DNA from: Lantana camara
Taxonomy: Eukaryota > Streptophyta > Magnoliopsida > Lamiales > Verbenaceae
DNA length: 64,000 nt
NCBI GenBank assembly: GCA_037501455.1
Contig: CM074859.1
Span: 21,085,001 to 21,149,000 of the forward strand
Direction: 5' to 3'
Part shown: piece by piece, positions 1 through 11,284 of the stretch
Numbering within the stretch: position 1 is the stretch's first letter
Layout: each line of letters begins with the position of its first letter
The notes under the pieces: generated by a model
Told to the model about the DNA's origin: nothing
The model's input: the letters and a program-made list of their open reading frames with translations, nothing else
Databases searched by the model: none
Position numbers and translations under genes: made by a program

Positions 1-607
1 ATAAAGCTAATCGAGGTGCCGGTATAGATTGGCTGACCACTGTTGAGGAGGCAACTATTCCCGGATATCGAGAGAGTATTTGGAGGGCTTACAGTTTCTA
101 CGGATACTAATCCGTTGCATGACAATTTTACATTGCTCAGCGTACACGAACATGGTAATTACCTTTTATATTTAGAATATAGTCGCATGTATGAAATGAG
201 AGTTTGACCAAAATTCGACAAATTTAATCAATTTCCATTTTTGAGTGAGGAAATGAAAATTTCAAAATCGAGGAAAAGTTTACTGAATTCCCGTCAAATA
301 TTAGCTGCCAAATTATATATCTAGAATCTAGATAATAATAATATAATAATTCTTGGAAGATAGAATTTGTTAGCTATTAAATATTAATATGCTGCCTTTA
401 GATTTAATTTTGAAAAATAGTTTTCCTCATCTAACTAATTATAATAAAACTCGAACTCGTAATAAATTTGTTCAAAGACCACGTGAATATGGACACGAGA
501 CATGAATATCTGATCGAACACAATATAATAAAATTATATTCATGGGAATCCATATATTTATATGCTTAAAACATTTGTTTTTTTTGGAAGAACAGATGCC
601 CCGAGGC
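1..607. other. AT-rich intergenic sequence
   Basis: No gene, RNA or repeat could be supported here. The sequence is AT-rich plant intergenic DNA, and the short open frames in it have no recognisable motif or codon bias. Confidence 0.5.
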
Positions 608-965
608 TGGGAATATTGCAAAAATGGTATACCAAATGCGGCCATTTTGCAGTTTTGGTACAATATCTTTTCCAGCAACAAATTTAGCCCATAACTCAAA
701 AAAGGTTGTAAAATAATGCAAATTTTGGCCGGAGCCCATAAAAGTCGCCGGAAATCTGACCTGTAATCTGACGTGGCAAGATTCTTAATTGTGTGGTAAA
801 ACTGCTACTACCACATCAGAAACCACCCTACAGGGAAAATTACAAAAATGGTATATACCAACTCTACCGTTTCAGCGAATTTGGTACACTAAGTTTTTCG
901 GTGGCAAATGTAACCTGTATCTGTCAAAAAGTTATAATTTAATGCAAATTTTCACCGGAGACCCG
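608..965 (+). mobile_element. MITE-like element with TGGTATACCA ends, copy 1
   Basis: The block starts near a TGGTATACCAAA motif and holds two diverged direct half-units. Each half-unit runs from a TGGTAT(AT)ACCAA motif to an ATGCAAATTTT..CCGGAG motif. The whole block reappears in inverted orientation at about 2965-3290 with roughly 90% identity by eye. The same TTGGTATACCA motif marks the ends of the element at 9657-9988. This is a non-coding repeat family; the superfamily is not identified and no clear target-site duplication was found. Confidence 0.6.
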
Positions 966-1020
966 ACCGATAATAATTCCATAAATTCAAACACGTAAAT
1001 AAGAAAAACAAAATAAAAAT

Positions 1021-1660
1021 TTAAAAACCCAACAGGCTCATCTCATCCGAACATACACAGACCTTTCTTTGAAAAAAAAGGAAGATGAATTGAAGAACCC
1101 TAGAATACCTCAAGCGCCACCCTCCACCTGCCCCTCCGCCTCCGATCTCTTCCCCTTCTCTCCCTCTCTCTCACCATTCTCTTCTTCCACTGTACCAAGG
1201 CCTAAGGGCTACCGCTCGCCCTTTCCCCTCAAATTTGCTCATGCCTCATCTGCCTCTGCCTCTGCCTCTGCCTCAGACCCATTCTTGTGTGTAAACGTTT
1301 TTGTGGTGACAAGGATTTTGGTGTGATGGTGGTGGATTTGGTGGTCGTGAGCGAATTTGATGGTGGAGGTGGACTAGCAAGAATTTTGGTGTAATGGTGG
1401 TGGATTTGGTGGTCGTGAGCGAATTTGGTGGTGGAGTTGGAGTTGGACTATCCTCGTGGTGGCAGATCTGGGTGGAGGGCGACGGGAAGCTACCTATGGT
1501 AGTGGTGCCGGCGTCGATTTCATGGTGGCCGCGGATTTGGTGGTGGTGCGCTATGTTAGAGGTGAGGGATTTGGTTGGAGAACAACTAAAAGCAGCCAGA
1601 GATGTTGATGATCGGCGTTCTCCGTTGATGAAATTCTTGTGATTGTGAAAAATTCCCCAT
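1021..1660 (+). repeat. Low-complexity block with a TGCCTC microsatellite and a 68-bp-period duplication
   Basis: A short (TGCCTC)n run lies at about 1241-1275. A G-rich unit beginning ATTTTGGTGT starts at 1315 and again at 1383, so the period is 68 bp, with few differences. Open frames here translate to Ser-Ala or Val/Gly-rich low-complexity peptides. I do not regard them as genes. Confidence 0.6.
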
Positions 1661-1883
1661 CACCATCACAATCCGTCGTTCAATTATCAAAGACTAAGAT
1701 TAATTATTATTATTATTTTTTTGAAAGGAGATTAATTATATTCTTAATATTCTTATGTTTTATGCGTGTATATTTTCATTCATTCTCCATCTGTATTTTC
1801 TATGTTGTATGCTGACTTTTTATGTATTTTCAATATAAATAATCTGTATTAATTCTAAAAAAAATTGTATTAACGATTAGTAC

Positions 1884-1886
<3 letters not shown>

Positions 1887-1956
<70 letters not shown>
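1887..1956. repeat. (AT)n microsatellite
   Basis: An uninterrupted alternating AT run of about 70 bp. The AT-rich sequence on either side (1660-2465) holds no supported gene. Confidence 0.95.
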
Positions 1957-1961
<5 letters not shown>

Positions 1962-2467
1962 TTCCCCTAAATACAAAATATATATTACACAGTAAGAACA
2001 AATATGTATTAATAAATAGAGTTCTTTCAATCTATGAATATTAACAAATATTATTATTTATTAAATTAATAAATGATTAATTGTAAATATATGTTAAATG
2101 TTATATAAAACAAGAATAAAATCTATTGATCATACACATAAATTAAAATAATAAAATTTTAATGTAATTTAAGCATAAAAATATTCATAATAATTCTTTG
2201 AATCTATAAATATTTGCAAAATAAAAATATTAAAAAAATAATTTAAAATGTGGAGGGGTAATTACTCTACCAAACTTGTATTTTTTCTTTTCGAAAAATA
2301 AATTTTTAAATATTATTTTAATAATTATGTTATTCTATATGAATTTTTAATATATTTTTATTTTATAATTTTAATATAATATTTATATTTTAAAATTAAC
2401 AATTTATTCTTTAATTTTTTAACTTTTTTTTGTAAGAGTTATTTATTTTAGGGATAAATATTTTTTG

Positions 2468-2752
2468 GCATCCGAACTATACCCGTTTTTGCAATTTACC
2501 ATCCAAATTATTTTTCATTGCAAACCGCCATCCAACCTTTGCATTTTTTACAAAACAGCATCTAAACCATTTTTTTTGGTGGTTTTGGGGGAAAAAAATT
2601 GACACGTGGCATTTTCCTAAAATATACACGTCGGACCAAACCACCTGCAAATGGCGTTTTGTAAAAAATGCAAAGGTTGGATGGTGGTTTGCAATGAAAA
2701 ATTGTTTGGATGGTAAATTGCAAAAACGGCCATAGTTCGAATGTCAAAATTT
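2468..2752. mobile_element. Foldback (hairpin) MITE-like element
   Basis: The arm at about 2468-2562 is the near-perfect reverse complement of about 2649-2750, and the spacer is about 85 bp. The arms contain GCAATTTACCATCC and its complement. Transcribed RNA would fold into a long hairpin. There is no coding capacity; this is a typical non-autonomous foldback element. The open frame across it on the minus strand is a by-product. Confidence 0.75.
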
Positions 2753-2964
2753 TTTTTTCCCATTATTTTATAATTATAGTATAATATTTATATTTTAAAA
2801 TATAGCAACTATTATTTATTATAAATAAAATTCAATCCATTTTGTTGGCATTTTATTAGATTCTTTATTGCTTATATGATCTTTTTAAATATATAATATG
2901 AATTTTTTAAGAGAATTTTTTTTTTTTATAAATATGCATTTTTCAAAATAAGAAAAAAAATAAT

Positions 2965-3290
2965 AACTTTTTGACAGATATAGGTTACATTTGCCACCGG
3001 AAAACTTATTGTACCAAATCCGCTGAAACGGTAGAATTGGTATACCATTTTTGCAATTTTCCCTGTAGGGTGGTTTCTGATGTGTCAGTAGCGGTTTTGC
3101 CACATGATTAAGTATCTTGCCACGTCAGATTACAGGTCAGATTTCCGGCGACTTTTATGGGCTCCGGCCAAAATTTGCATTATTTTGCAACTTTTTTCGA
3201 ATTGTGGGCTAAATTTGTTGTCGGAAAAGATATTGTACCAAAATTACGAAATGGCCGCAGTTGGTATGCCATTTTTGCACTCAAACGAAA
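2965..3290 (-). mobile_element. MITE-like element with TGGTATACCA ends, copy 2 (inverted)
   Basis: The reverse complement matches the block at 608-946 along its length. The shared features include the CCGGAGCCCATAAAAGTCGC stretch and the CTACAGGGAAAATT motif. The two copies face each other across about 2 kb. They may be the ends of one composite element or two independent insertions. Confidence 0.6.
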
Positions 3291-3309
3291 TCAAATCAGA
3301 AACGGAAAA

Positions 3310-3660
3310 AAAAAAAAAAAACAAACAAACAAACGAAACCAACACAGGTTGAAACTGCATTTTTAGCTAACTTATGGGTTACACCATTAACACCATGACA
3401 AATAAAAGAGAACCGAAACTCCTCAAAGGAAGAGGAGCAAATAGCTTTGATATCAACGATTAAGTCGCATTTGGTAGACAAGTCAGTCTCATTGCTATTA
3501 AGTTGATCGACCAAGTTCGAGCAATCACCTTTCAAGACAACCTTTTTCCACCCAAAATCCCGGCCCAACCGAGCTGCAGAGAGGGCAGCCATCACTTCCC
3601 CATCCAACGGATCAACCTTATTGGTCTGAAAGCAAAATGTTCGTTTGTTATGTCCAAATC
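3310..3660 (-). pseudogene. LINE RNase H-like (RVT_3) domain fragment
   Basis: The minus-strand translation carries hallmarks of the C-terminal RNase H-like domain of plant non-LTR retrotransposons. There is an EVMAALSAARLGRDFGW segment, then a GDCSNLVDQLN segment with the conserved Asp, then GVTHKLAKNA. The N-terminal zinc-binding region and the reverse transcriptase are missing. The C-terminus dissolves into a T-rich tract that runs into the neighbouring MITE. It closely resembles the RNase H region of the LINE remnant at 61.8-62.3 kb, which has the AALSAARLGRDFGWRK segment. It is a dead fragment, not a host gene. Confidence 0.75.
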
Positions 3661-3699
3661 GAAACCTCATTAATTGAATGAAAAAACTGCTCAATATTG

Positions 3700-4691
3700 G
3701 TTTATTATATCCAACAAATCAAATTCAAATGAACTTGTATTGTAACAATGGATTTCCATTTGGGTAATCATTCCATTAATCCATTCTACATCAACATCCA
3801 AGATGTGGCCGATCAACTATTACCTCATGTGCAAAAACTTACAACAAAGAACACGATCTTACTACAAAGGTTAATGCAGATATATCTATCACGATTATTA
3901 GCAATGGAGTCCCGAATTAGCCACTCAAAGGGGGTATATAGTTACTTATTTCAAATTAGTCAATCCATCTAATAGCCCAATAATAGCAGCAAATCACAAC
4001 TGGTTTCATATTGCAAAGTTAAGATAGCTTCTCCGTGACTTATTCCTTAACTTTAAAAATACTCGTATATATTATCAAGAAGTAATCTCTTTACTCAAGA
4101 TCTCATCTCAGCCCAAGGAACTTTTAGAAAGGAAGTTCTCAAAACGGGCCAAGCGTCATTGCATGAATTGACCTAACACTGTTTACTATAAATACCTCAA
4201 ATTTAAAAGGAAAAAATTTTTTAAAAACTTTCTATATTGTCTTACTTGCATTTTAAACTTTCCATTTATATTTTGGGCTGACTTGACTGTTTTTAGTTTT
4301 TACTTATGTCGCTTAAGTCGTAAACTTGTGGAGACATCGTCTGACATTTTTTTGAAGGGCAATAGCTGGACATCAAGGATACGAGCTCTTGAGATCGTAT
4401 CATTATCGATTACGGATTTACACATCAACGAGCATCTTCCAACTTCTTGGTACCACTTACGTTTCCATTTAGCACAAACTATGATAAGCAGCAAAACAAG
4501 AAAATCACTGCAATAAAGCAGAGCAGAAAAAGCTGTACCCAGAATCTGCAATCAAATCAACACCACACAACCCTTTTGCCATAAAGAAGCATTTGAAATC
4601 TGGCAATTAACATTCAGCCCCAATATCAATTACTGCAACAGATTAAACATTTTACAAATCGTACAACATAATTCCCAATTTTCTTTCAATT
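3700..4691. other. Intergenic sequence downstream of the exonuclease gene
   Basis: Open frames of 74-83 codons occur on both strands, but none shows a recognisable domain. Part of the right half may be the 3' untranslated region of the minus-strand exonuclease gene. I see nothing else to support here. Confidence 0.4.
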
Positions 4692-5309
4692 TCACCAACA
4701 AGCATGAGCATTCAACGTCCTACCAATCTCAAAACTCACAAACGCGTCAATACAAGCATACTGTACCTGATCAGGCGTCAGCAACAGGTTATCCCAATTA
4801 CTCCTAGTTACCGATTTGGGCTTCTCCATCTCTTTTCCCAGCACAATCTTCGCCAGAGTCTTCATCCCCGCTCTCTTCAAATCCTTCGTCCGGTACACAT
4901 CCGCGGCCAAACTTCTCAGGTCCACCGTCTTCGCGTAGTACCCAATCATATAGTCCCGCTGAAGCTTTTCCAGATCGGATTTGACATCAATTCCGACGAA
5001 GGCGTGGTTTGAGAACGAAAGGAATTGGATTAGCTGGATGGGGAAATAGGGAGAGTGGAGAAGCTGGTAGATCAGGCAGCACCGGCCGACACAGAGTTGG
5101 AGAGTGGCGGCGGGGTTTTGCTGGTGGCGGACGGTGTTGGGCCGCCACTCGATGTCGAGGCCGACGATGAGACGGTGGCCGTAGAGAGAAGTGATGTCGT
5201 TAATCCACTTGGAGACGGTGGCGGGATCGTGGGTGACGGTGGTGTAAATGGCGTCGCCGGAGAAGAGAACGTTGAAGGTGTTGAAGGGGAGGTTGGGGTG
5301 GATTGTCAT
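4692..5309 (-). CDS. WRN-like 3'-5' exonuclease domain protein
   Basis: A single-exon 205-residue protein of the DEDDy exonuclease family, related to the exonuclease domain of Werner syndrome protein and to the small plant WRN-exonuclease-like proteins. The Exo I motif is GLDIEW (Asp52, Glu54). Exo II is GIDVKSDLEKL (Asp112). Exo III is YACIDAF, with Tyr184 and Asp188. The family removes nucleotides from 3' ends of DNA and is probably nuclear, but the exact substrate cannot be read from the sequence. The plant-typical segment MEKPKSVTRSNWDN precedes Exo III. The length is normal for the small plant members, and the first Met gives a complete domain. Two damaged relatives lie at 24.4 and 29.7 kb. 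No frameshift or missing catalytic residue is visible, so I judge it intact. Confidence 0.9.
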   Translation of the reverse strand: MTIHPNLPFNTFNVLFSGDAIYTTVTHDPATVSKWINDITSLYGHRLIVGLDIEWRPNTVRHQQNPAATLQLCVGRCCLIYQLLHSPYFPIQLIQFLSFSNHAFVGIDVKSDLEKLQRDYMIGYYAKTVDLRSLAADVYRTKDLKRAGMKTLAKIVLGKEMEKPKSVTRSNWDNLLLTPDQVQYACIDAFVSFEIGRTLNAHACW

Positions 5310-6667
5310 CTCCTTTGACGATTGTTGTTTGTGGGTACGAAGTTACGAATGAGAATTTAGAGAAAATTATATTTTTTTCTGAAAAATTTATTATTTTTTA
5401 AATATTATCTTGGATAAATTTCATTTGGAATCCATACATGTTGGCATATTTCCACTTTGACCTCCATTAGTTTCGTAAATTACACTTTCTCTTTCATTCC
5501 TATTTTTTTTCTCTTGTAAAATAGGATGCTTCGTCTCTAATGCATTTGACACTTTTAAGATGATAATTTTGTTGTATCATATTGTGTTGAATTCTCCTGT
5601 CAGACACTTCTCACATAAAAAATTCAAGAAAAAATCTATGTTATTGTTGTGTCATGAAAAAATTCAAGAAAAAATTTATCTTATTGGATTTGTATCGTAT
5701 CAAATTTGTATCGTGTCGTGTTTGTAAATCCATATTGTTTCGTGCATCATAAATCCTTGTTGTTTTTTGTTTTTTTTTTATACAATTATAAATCCTTGTT
5801 GATTTCTTAACTATCTCAATAAAATTTGAATCCATAATCTATTTTTATTTTTATTTGTTAATTGATTACGAACGTCTCCCCGTTGCTTTACTAGAGATCT
5901 AGATATTTTGTATATTTTTGTATTGTACTTAGAATGAAACCCATCAAGTTTTAGTAAATTATGGAATTATTGAGTATCAAAGTATGGATTGTGTCTTATC
6001 GATCAAGCACCAAAATCTCATAAAATAATTCGTATTAAACAATCTTGCTTCCTGACTTGCTTCCATTCGTATTAAACAATCAAAATTGATAAATATTATC
6101 AAAAATTGCGTTAAATAAAAATGACATTAAAACACTAACACCATTGGAAGATATGAAAAATATTGTGAGTTGTAGTTTGACTCCGAGTCTCCGACAATAA
6201 ATCTTAATAAAAATTATTTTTCGAATTATTTTATTAATGTGGCCGCATGAAATTATTTGTAGTAATTTTGCTCTATAGCTCTTTTTCCGGCACGGATCAC
6301 TTAGATGTAAATTAGAGAATTTTAAATTAGAAAATTTGTAATGCAGTGTAAATTAGCGAATTCGAACTAAAGAACTTTGGTATAAATTAGAGAACTCTCA
6401 ATATATTCATATATTTTATTATAACTTGAAATTTTAGAGCCTTAATAATGATCAAATTGAAATTTTTATTTTTTTAATACGTGAGATTCGAACTCGGGAC
6501 ATTCTTTGAGAGAATCAACCCATTAAGGTTAAATTTTAAATTTGAAATTCGTTGGGCCTATACTCAACATGCAATTTATGTTTTTTTTTTTTCGGCAATT
6601 TATGTATCTGTCTGTTCTTTTCAAGCAAAAATATTTGTTCACCCCCAACAACTTACTTGTATATAAT
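5310..6667. other. AT-rich intergenic sequence upstream of the exonuclease gene
   Basis: This should contain the exonuclease promoter next to 5310, but I could not place a convincing TATA box. A short direct repeat (CATGAAAAAATTCAAGAAAAAAT-like) sits near 5615-5680. Nothing else is supported. Confidence 0.4.
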
Positions 6668-7172
6668 ACAATAGGGTTGTTTACATCTGTACCCGTTGCG
6701 AGATTGAATAATTACAACTCGTATCCCTTTAGATAAAAATATTACACAACATATCCTTCTAAGTTTTAAAAATTACAAATAAACCTACTCAGGTTGAATT
6801 TTTTGTAAAATCATTCTTGAATTGACTATATCTCACCACTGATCAGTTTTACACAATAACTCACACATTATTCTCAAGTGATAGACACGTAATTTACGAA
6901 GTTTTTTGGGAAGATGAACACATGATTCGTTTGTAATTTGATATTCATAATATTTTTCCCCCTCAATTAGCTTGTAACTTGATATTCATAATTGACGTTT
7001 TTTCCCCTCAAATACACTCGTTTGAAAAAAAAAAATCGTGAAAAATCCTAGCGGAATGCGTTCATTTGTAATTTTTCAAACTTGAAAGCGTGGGTTATGT
7101 AATATTTTCATCTAAGAGGGTACCAGTTGTAATTACTCAATCTCGCAAGGAGTATAGATGTAAAAATACTCT
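6668..7172. mobile_element. Foldback MITE of about 500 bp
   Basis: The arm at about 6675-6785 is the reverse complement of about 7055-7165 at roughly 80% identity. The ends carry TTTACATCTGTACCC on one side and its diverged complement on the other. The arms include GAGATTGAATAATTACAACT. The interior is non-coding. No clear target-site duplication was found, so the superfamily is not assigned. Confidence 0.7.
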
Positions 7173-7358
7173 AATGGAATAAATTATATTATATAAAACA
7201 TTTTAATTGGATAAATAATTTTGAGATGTTTGAACAAATTCAAGAATGGAATCCACAAGTAACCTCCGCTCTTGCTCAATCTAAAACAAAGATATGAAAA
7301 TAATCTCAAGTCACAAATTTGAAACAAGAGACTCAAACCCAGCTCAATCAACTAGAAT

Positions 7359-8428
7359 CTAACGAACACTATTAATTCCAAGAGAACTTATAAATCTTAC
7401 GTCACCCGTGGTCGTAACCGAGAGGTTCACCCTGCACCAAGAAGAAACACAGAATTACTTGAGCCAAATTTCATTATTCTTATACTTCATTCCCATAATA
7501 CTTTGGAGAAAAAATAAAAATGAAACAAGGACTAAAAACAATAAAACCCCATTTAGAAAGAAGGGTCGAAGCTTTTCGGCCTGTAGCTTTCCCCGTCCCC
7601 CCTGAGCCGGGCGGTGCTTGTGTGGGAAGGCTTATGTCCGCCTGAAACAAGCTGTGAACATCTCGAAAACCCGTTGGCAATTAGACTCTAACAACGGATT
7701 TCCGAGGGGGCAACCGAAACGCACACTACCCACGGATTTCCGACCGGGTGGAAATTTCCTGGCCGAAATTCCCATAGTAAGAATAAAAAGCAAGGAATAA
7801 CTTTACCTTGCATTAGCCTCCCCTACACAAACTCTTGGTTTTTTCGTAGTGACATCATAACTCTGATCGAGTGGAACAAGGCTTCCCGAAAAACACATTA
7901 TAGAAGAAATTTGATCTGGGAGGCCTTGAATGTGAACTATCCTCAATGAATTCTTCTCAATATCAAATAAATACAACAACTTGTGATACCGGGTGAGAAG
8001 AACCAAACCTTTCTCCTTCAAATAAGCTATTGGTCTCATAAAACCAATACTATTCTCAATCGAAAAAAACTTCATCCATCGTCCTTCTTTCATCACCCAT
8101 CCCTCCGAGCACTTACTCGCATTGTAATACAAACTCACAACTAAGCATCCATCCATCCATCAAACCAAAATCCGAATGATTAGGTTTACGGTCGACTTCC
8201 GGCAGGGGAAGCTCGTCGTAAAGTTGGGTTGCAAGATTGAATCTGATCAAGGAATGATAAATCTTGGACATCTTCCAATGAAGGAAGCCGTTAATGGAAA
8301 GCCTAATCTTTCCAGGATGACCAGCCGCAATCTTTCTCCAAGAATCAGTTTTCATACTATAAACAGAACATGGCAATGAATATTCAGCTAAGTATTTCGT
8401 GCACGATGTCGACGGGAATTTGCGCCAT
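7359..8428 (-). pseudogene. F-box protein pseudogene (internal deletion), copy A
   Basis: A broken paralogue of the intact F-box gene at 59731-61122. The start reads MAQIPVDIVHEIL (Met at 8428), the first 13 residues of the F-box. The rest of the F-box and the N-terminal part of the F-box-associated domain are then missing, a deletion of about 0.5 kb. Sequence resumes at the YSMKTDSW segment. A frameshift near 8115-8156 splits the remainder into two frames; the second carries GWVMKEGRWMKFFSIENS and GLVLLTRYHKLLYLFDIEK. The 3' end keeps the family's intron: a GCAAG|GTAAAG donor at about 7803 and a GTGCAG acceptor giving a last exon at 7359-7431. Copies B and E have the same structure. It cannot make a functional substrate receptor. 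Confidence 0.85.
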
Positions 8429-8446
8429 TTTTCCTCTCAAATTCCT

Positions 8447-8933
8447 ACAAAATGCTCTCCAACATAAATGAAGGAAAGAAGAAGCAGAGATAATACATAA
8501 AGAAATTAGTTAGAATTTCAAAGTTTCAGTATCAAAAATTAAGGACTCACCTTTTTGCTTTTGGTGTATGCATAATCTCCATCAACTTTCAACATGAAGT
8601 AAACATCCGATCCATCGTGCAAACCCTGGGTAACACGACGAACTGTCAATAATCAATATTTTGACTCAGACGGAATCCATAAATTATCTACCATTATTCC
8701 AAGATTTACAGTTTTAGGATTTCATACTCGATCAAAGAACACTCACATATGCTTCTAGTTCATCATACACAACGAAATAGATACAAACTAGTGCTGAGTG
8801 CTATCGATCCTCGAAGAACATAGGATAGTTTTACGATAGAGTTGATTAAAAGATTAACAAGAACCCCATAAAATATTCTCAGCTCTATTTTCCCTCGAAT
8901 GTTTTTGAATTACATTTGGCACAATGATTCCTA
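8447..8933. other. Insertion in the 5' flank of F-box copy A with an exon-like fragment
   Basis: The F-box 5' flank breaks at about 8447 and resumes at about 8934, by comparison with copies B and E. The inserted piece holds a 75-bp minus-strand exon-like segment at 8551-8625. It is bounded by an AG acceptor and a GTGAGT donor, and is 25 codons long in a single open phase, starting GLHDGSDVYFMLKVDG. I do not recognise the protein. It looks like a captured or left-behind internal exon of another gene. Confidence 0.5.
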
Positions 8934-9300
8934 CAAATCCCACCAAATCTTGCTATCAAATAAGTAGGATTCAACACCACACAAAGGATTTGGAAACCTC
9001 TAACATGACTTAGGAATTTTAATAAATTTGTTATTTAATTGATCACCCTACCTAAATTATAGACCAATCATATCATACAGAATAGATTCCTTCTAAAACG
9101 ATCATATCATACATCACGATAAGCTTAAAATAGATTCCTCATATTAATTATACAACAAGATAAGCGTAAAATAAACTTCTCCTTATTTTTCTAGGGTTTG
9201 TTATATATATAAAAATTATAAATCGGATAATTAGGAACCAACCCTGATAACCATGAACAATATAATTTAGATTTAAAAACTATAAAATATAAAAGAAATA
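8934..9300 (-). promoter_or_regulatory. Duplicated F-box 5' flank, copy A
   Basis: The sequence around AAATCTTGCTATCAAATAAGTAGGATTCAA and onward to CTAGGGTTTGTT matches the region just upstream of F-box copy B (22470-22700), copy E (61130-61380) and the orphan flank at 28785-28960. It therefore represents the ancestral promoter and 5' UTR of this family, here separated from its pseudogene. Confidence 0.6.
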
Positions 9301-9341
9301 GTTTTAAACCCGTGTTGAGGCATGATTTTTTATTAATAAAT

Positions 9342-9556
9342 TAAAGAAAATTCAAATAAATAAATCGAACTAAAAGAATTCAAGTAGTTTACGCATGTTG
9401 TACCTCAAATGGGATCTTCAGAATAAATCTATTAACCACTTAAAAGAAAATTCAAATAAATAAATCGAACTAAAAGAATTCAAGCAATTTACGCATGAAC
9501 CTCAAATGGGATCAGAACCAGGTCATTACCTTACAGAATAAATCTATTAACCACTT
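9342..9556. repeat. Two-copy tandem duplication (about 100 bp unit)
   Basis: A unit starting AAAGAAAATTCAAATAAATA and ending CTATTAACCACTT occurs at about 9342-9440 and again at about 9441-9556. The second copy has a short insertion. It is non-coding. Confidence 0.75.
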
Positions 9557-9656
9557 GATCAAACCTATTGGGAAATTTGATCCAACTTTTAATTATATAA
9601 GTTAAATTAGTTATATTATACAAAAACGCAATTTAAAGGAATATAGAGCAAATAGT

Positions 9657-9988
9657 ATTTTTGGTATACCAACTCACTTAATTCAGCAATTTTGGTACTT
9701 TTCATTTTCCGATGAAAAGATCAACGCATATAACTTAAAAAAATTTCAATTTCATGCACTATGTGACCGGAATAGATATGACCTGCTGAAAAATCCACCT
9801 AGATCTCCATATGTCCGTTGAAGAATTTGCCACGAAGCAGGGTTTGCAAGCTTTGGTGGATTTTCCGACGGATCATATCTATTCGGGTCAAATAGTGTAT
9901 GAAATTGCGAACTTTAGAGTTATAAACTAATTTTTTGGTACCAAAATTACGAATTAGAGATAATTGGTATACCAAAATTGTAATGTTT
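9657..9988. mobile_element. MITE with TTTTGGTATACCAA terminal inverted repeats
   Basis: The left end has TTTTTGGTATACCAACT and then TTTTGGTAC. The right end is the reverse complement, ending in TTGGTATACCAAAATT. Inside, a smaller inverted pair (ATAGATATGACC and GGATCATATCTATTC) sits around a centre near 9820. It shares end motifs with the blocks at 608-965 and 2965-3290, so it belongs to the same broad family. It is non-coding. Confidence 0.75.
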
Positions 9989-9989
9989 T

Positions 9990-10962
9990 TTTCCAGGAAT
10001 ATAAGAAACATTAACACGTAATTAAATAATTTATTTGCACAATGTTTTTCAATTTTATTTAATTTAAAATGTTAATTATATTTTATGGTAATGTGGGTAG
10101 TAAAATATTTTATTCACGTCGTCCTCGGCCATGTTAACCCCAGCAAAAAGTGTAGTTACAATAAAAAGGTGTTAGTACACTGAGCAATAGTTTACTTGGG
10201 TAGAAAAGAATGATTTCAACGGGTTCATTATCGAAGGCAAGGTCCCAAGTTTTCCATTGGTATTTACTCTTGCGTTTACTTAGATAGTGATGAGTCCTGG
10301 TGGCTACCCGCAGGCCCTATGGGTCCAATAGGCTAGAGTGGGCTACATTGCAACAGAAAATTGGAGTTGCAAATTAGCCCAATGACAATGGACTATCTCA
10401 AATGAAGTTATTATCCCTAATTAATGAACAAATTTGTGGAAAAAATGTAGGTGGTAGTATTTCGTCTGAACTCTAAAGGGTAATTATGGAAATCAACAAC
10501 AACATGCACACTCAAGTAAACAATCCATGGAGCAGCCTAATTATCAATTGCATGAAATTTGGCAATAAACGTTGGGCTGTGAAAATACATTACAATCCAT
10601 CTGGCGATTACCATATCTGACTGGATTAGGTTCCGTCCTAAACTAATCCTATGAATTAGTTTACTTCCCTAGAAAACATTGGATATGCCTTGGTATACAT
10701 GTCTGTTACATGTGTATACTTCCCTTGGCTTCAGGCCTTTTGGAAGCCCGCAAGCCTGGTGGGTCTCATTTATTGGACTAGGTTATCTAACAACTGAATT
10801 ATGGAGTTTTTAAATAACCCATTGGGAGATTCAAATCTCTTTTAAGATCTGCATCTCTTGATCTGTATTTTTTCGTTTTTTTTTTTTAGTTGTCACTCTC
10901 GTATGAGATTAGTTTTTTTTTCTTGCATGAAATCTGTTTTACCTTCTTCTTTTTTATTGTAG
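9990..10962. other. Intergenic sequence
   Basis: No gene or repeat recognised. A polypyrimidine tract at about 10940-10962 ends in TTTATTGTAG, a good 3' splice site, and leads into the exon-like segment at 10963. Confidence 0.4.
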
Positions 10963-11110
10963 GGTGGTCCTTCCGTTGTATAAGCATCCGCCTCTTTTGT
11001 CACCTGATCACGAGTCGATCTGTATGACTGGATCTTTAACAATTAAAGAATCTGCAAGTGCTGAAAATCTGCCTTTACTTCAAGAGCAAATCAAACGGAG
11101 ACACGTCTGA
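10963..11110 (+). pseudogene. Orphan terminal exon-like fragment of an unrecognised gene
   Basis: After a strong acceptor (polypyrimidine tract then TTGTAG) an open phase of 49 codons ends in TGA at 11108-11110. It contains LYKHPPLLSPDHESICMTGS and ends LLQEQIKRRHV. Codon use and the splice site look like a genuine last coding exon, but I cannot identify the family and no upstream exon was found. About 65 bp of its sequence (from ATCACGAGTC) is repeated in degraded form at 11108-11172. It may be a duplicated 3' gene end or a real last exon of a gene whose earlier exons I could not see. Confidence 0.45.
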
Positions 11111-11284
11111 TCACGAGTCAATCTGTATGACTGGATTTTTAACAATTAAAGAATTTGAAAGCGCTTCTATTAGACGTGGAGCAAATATGATTGTCCATAA
11201 ATTTGTTAGAATTGTGGTCTGAAGTCTGTGTTATTTTTTTTCTTGTTCCTTTGTGTTATTTTTTTTCTTGTTCCTTTGTAAGTT

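Noticed and set aside
1069..1326. Small Ser/Ala-rich protein gene
   Set aside because: The frame crosses a TGCCTC microsatellite and has no promoter, splice or conservation support.
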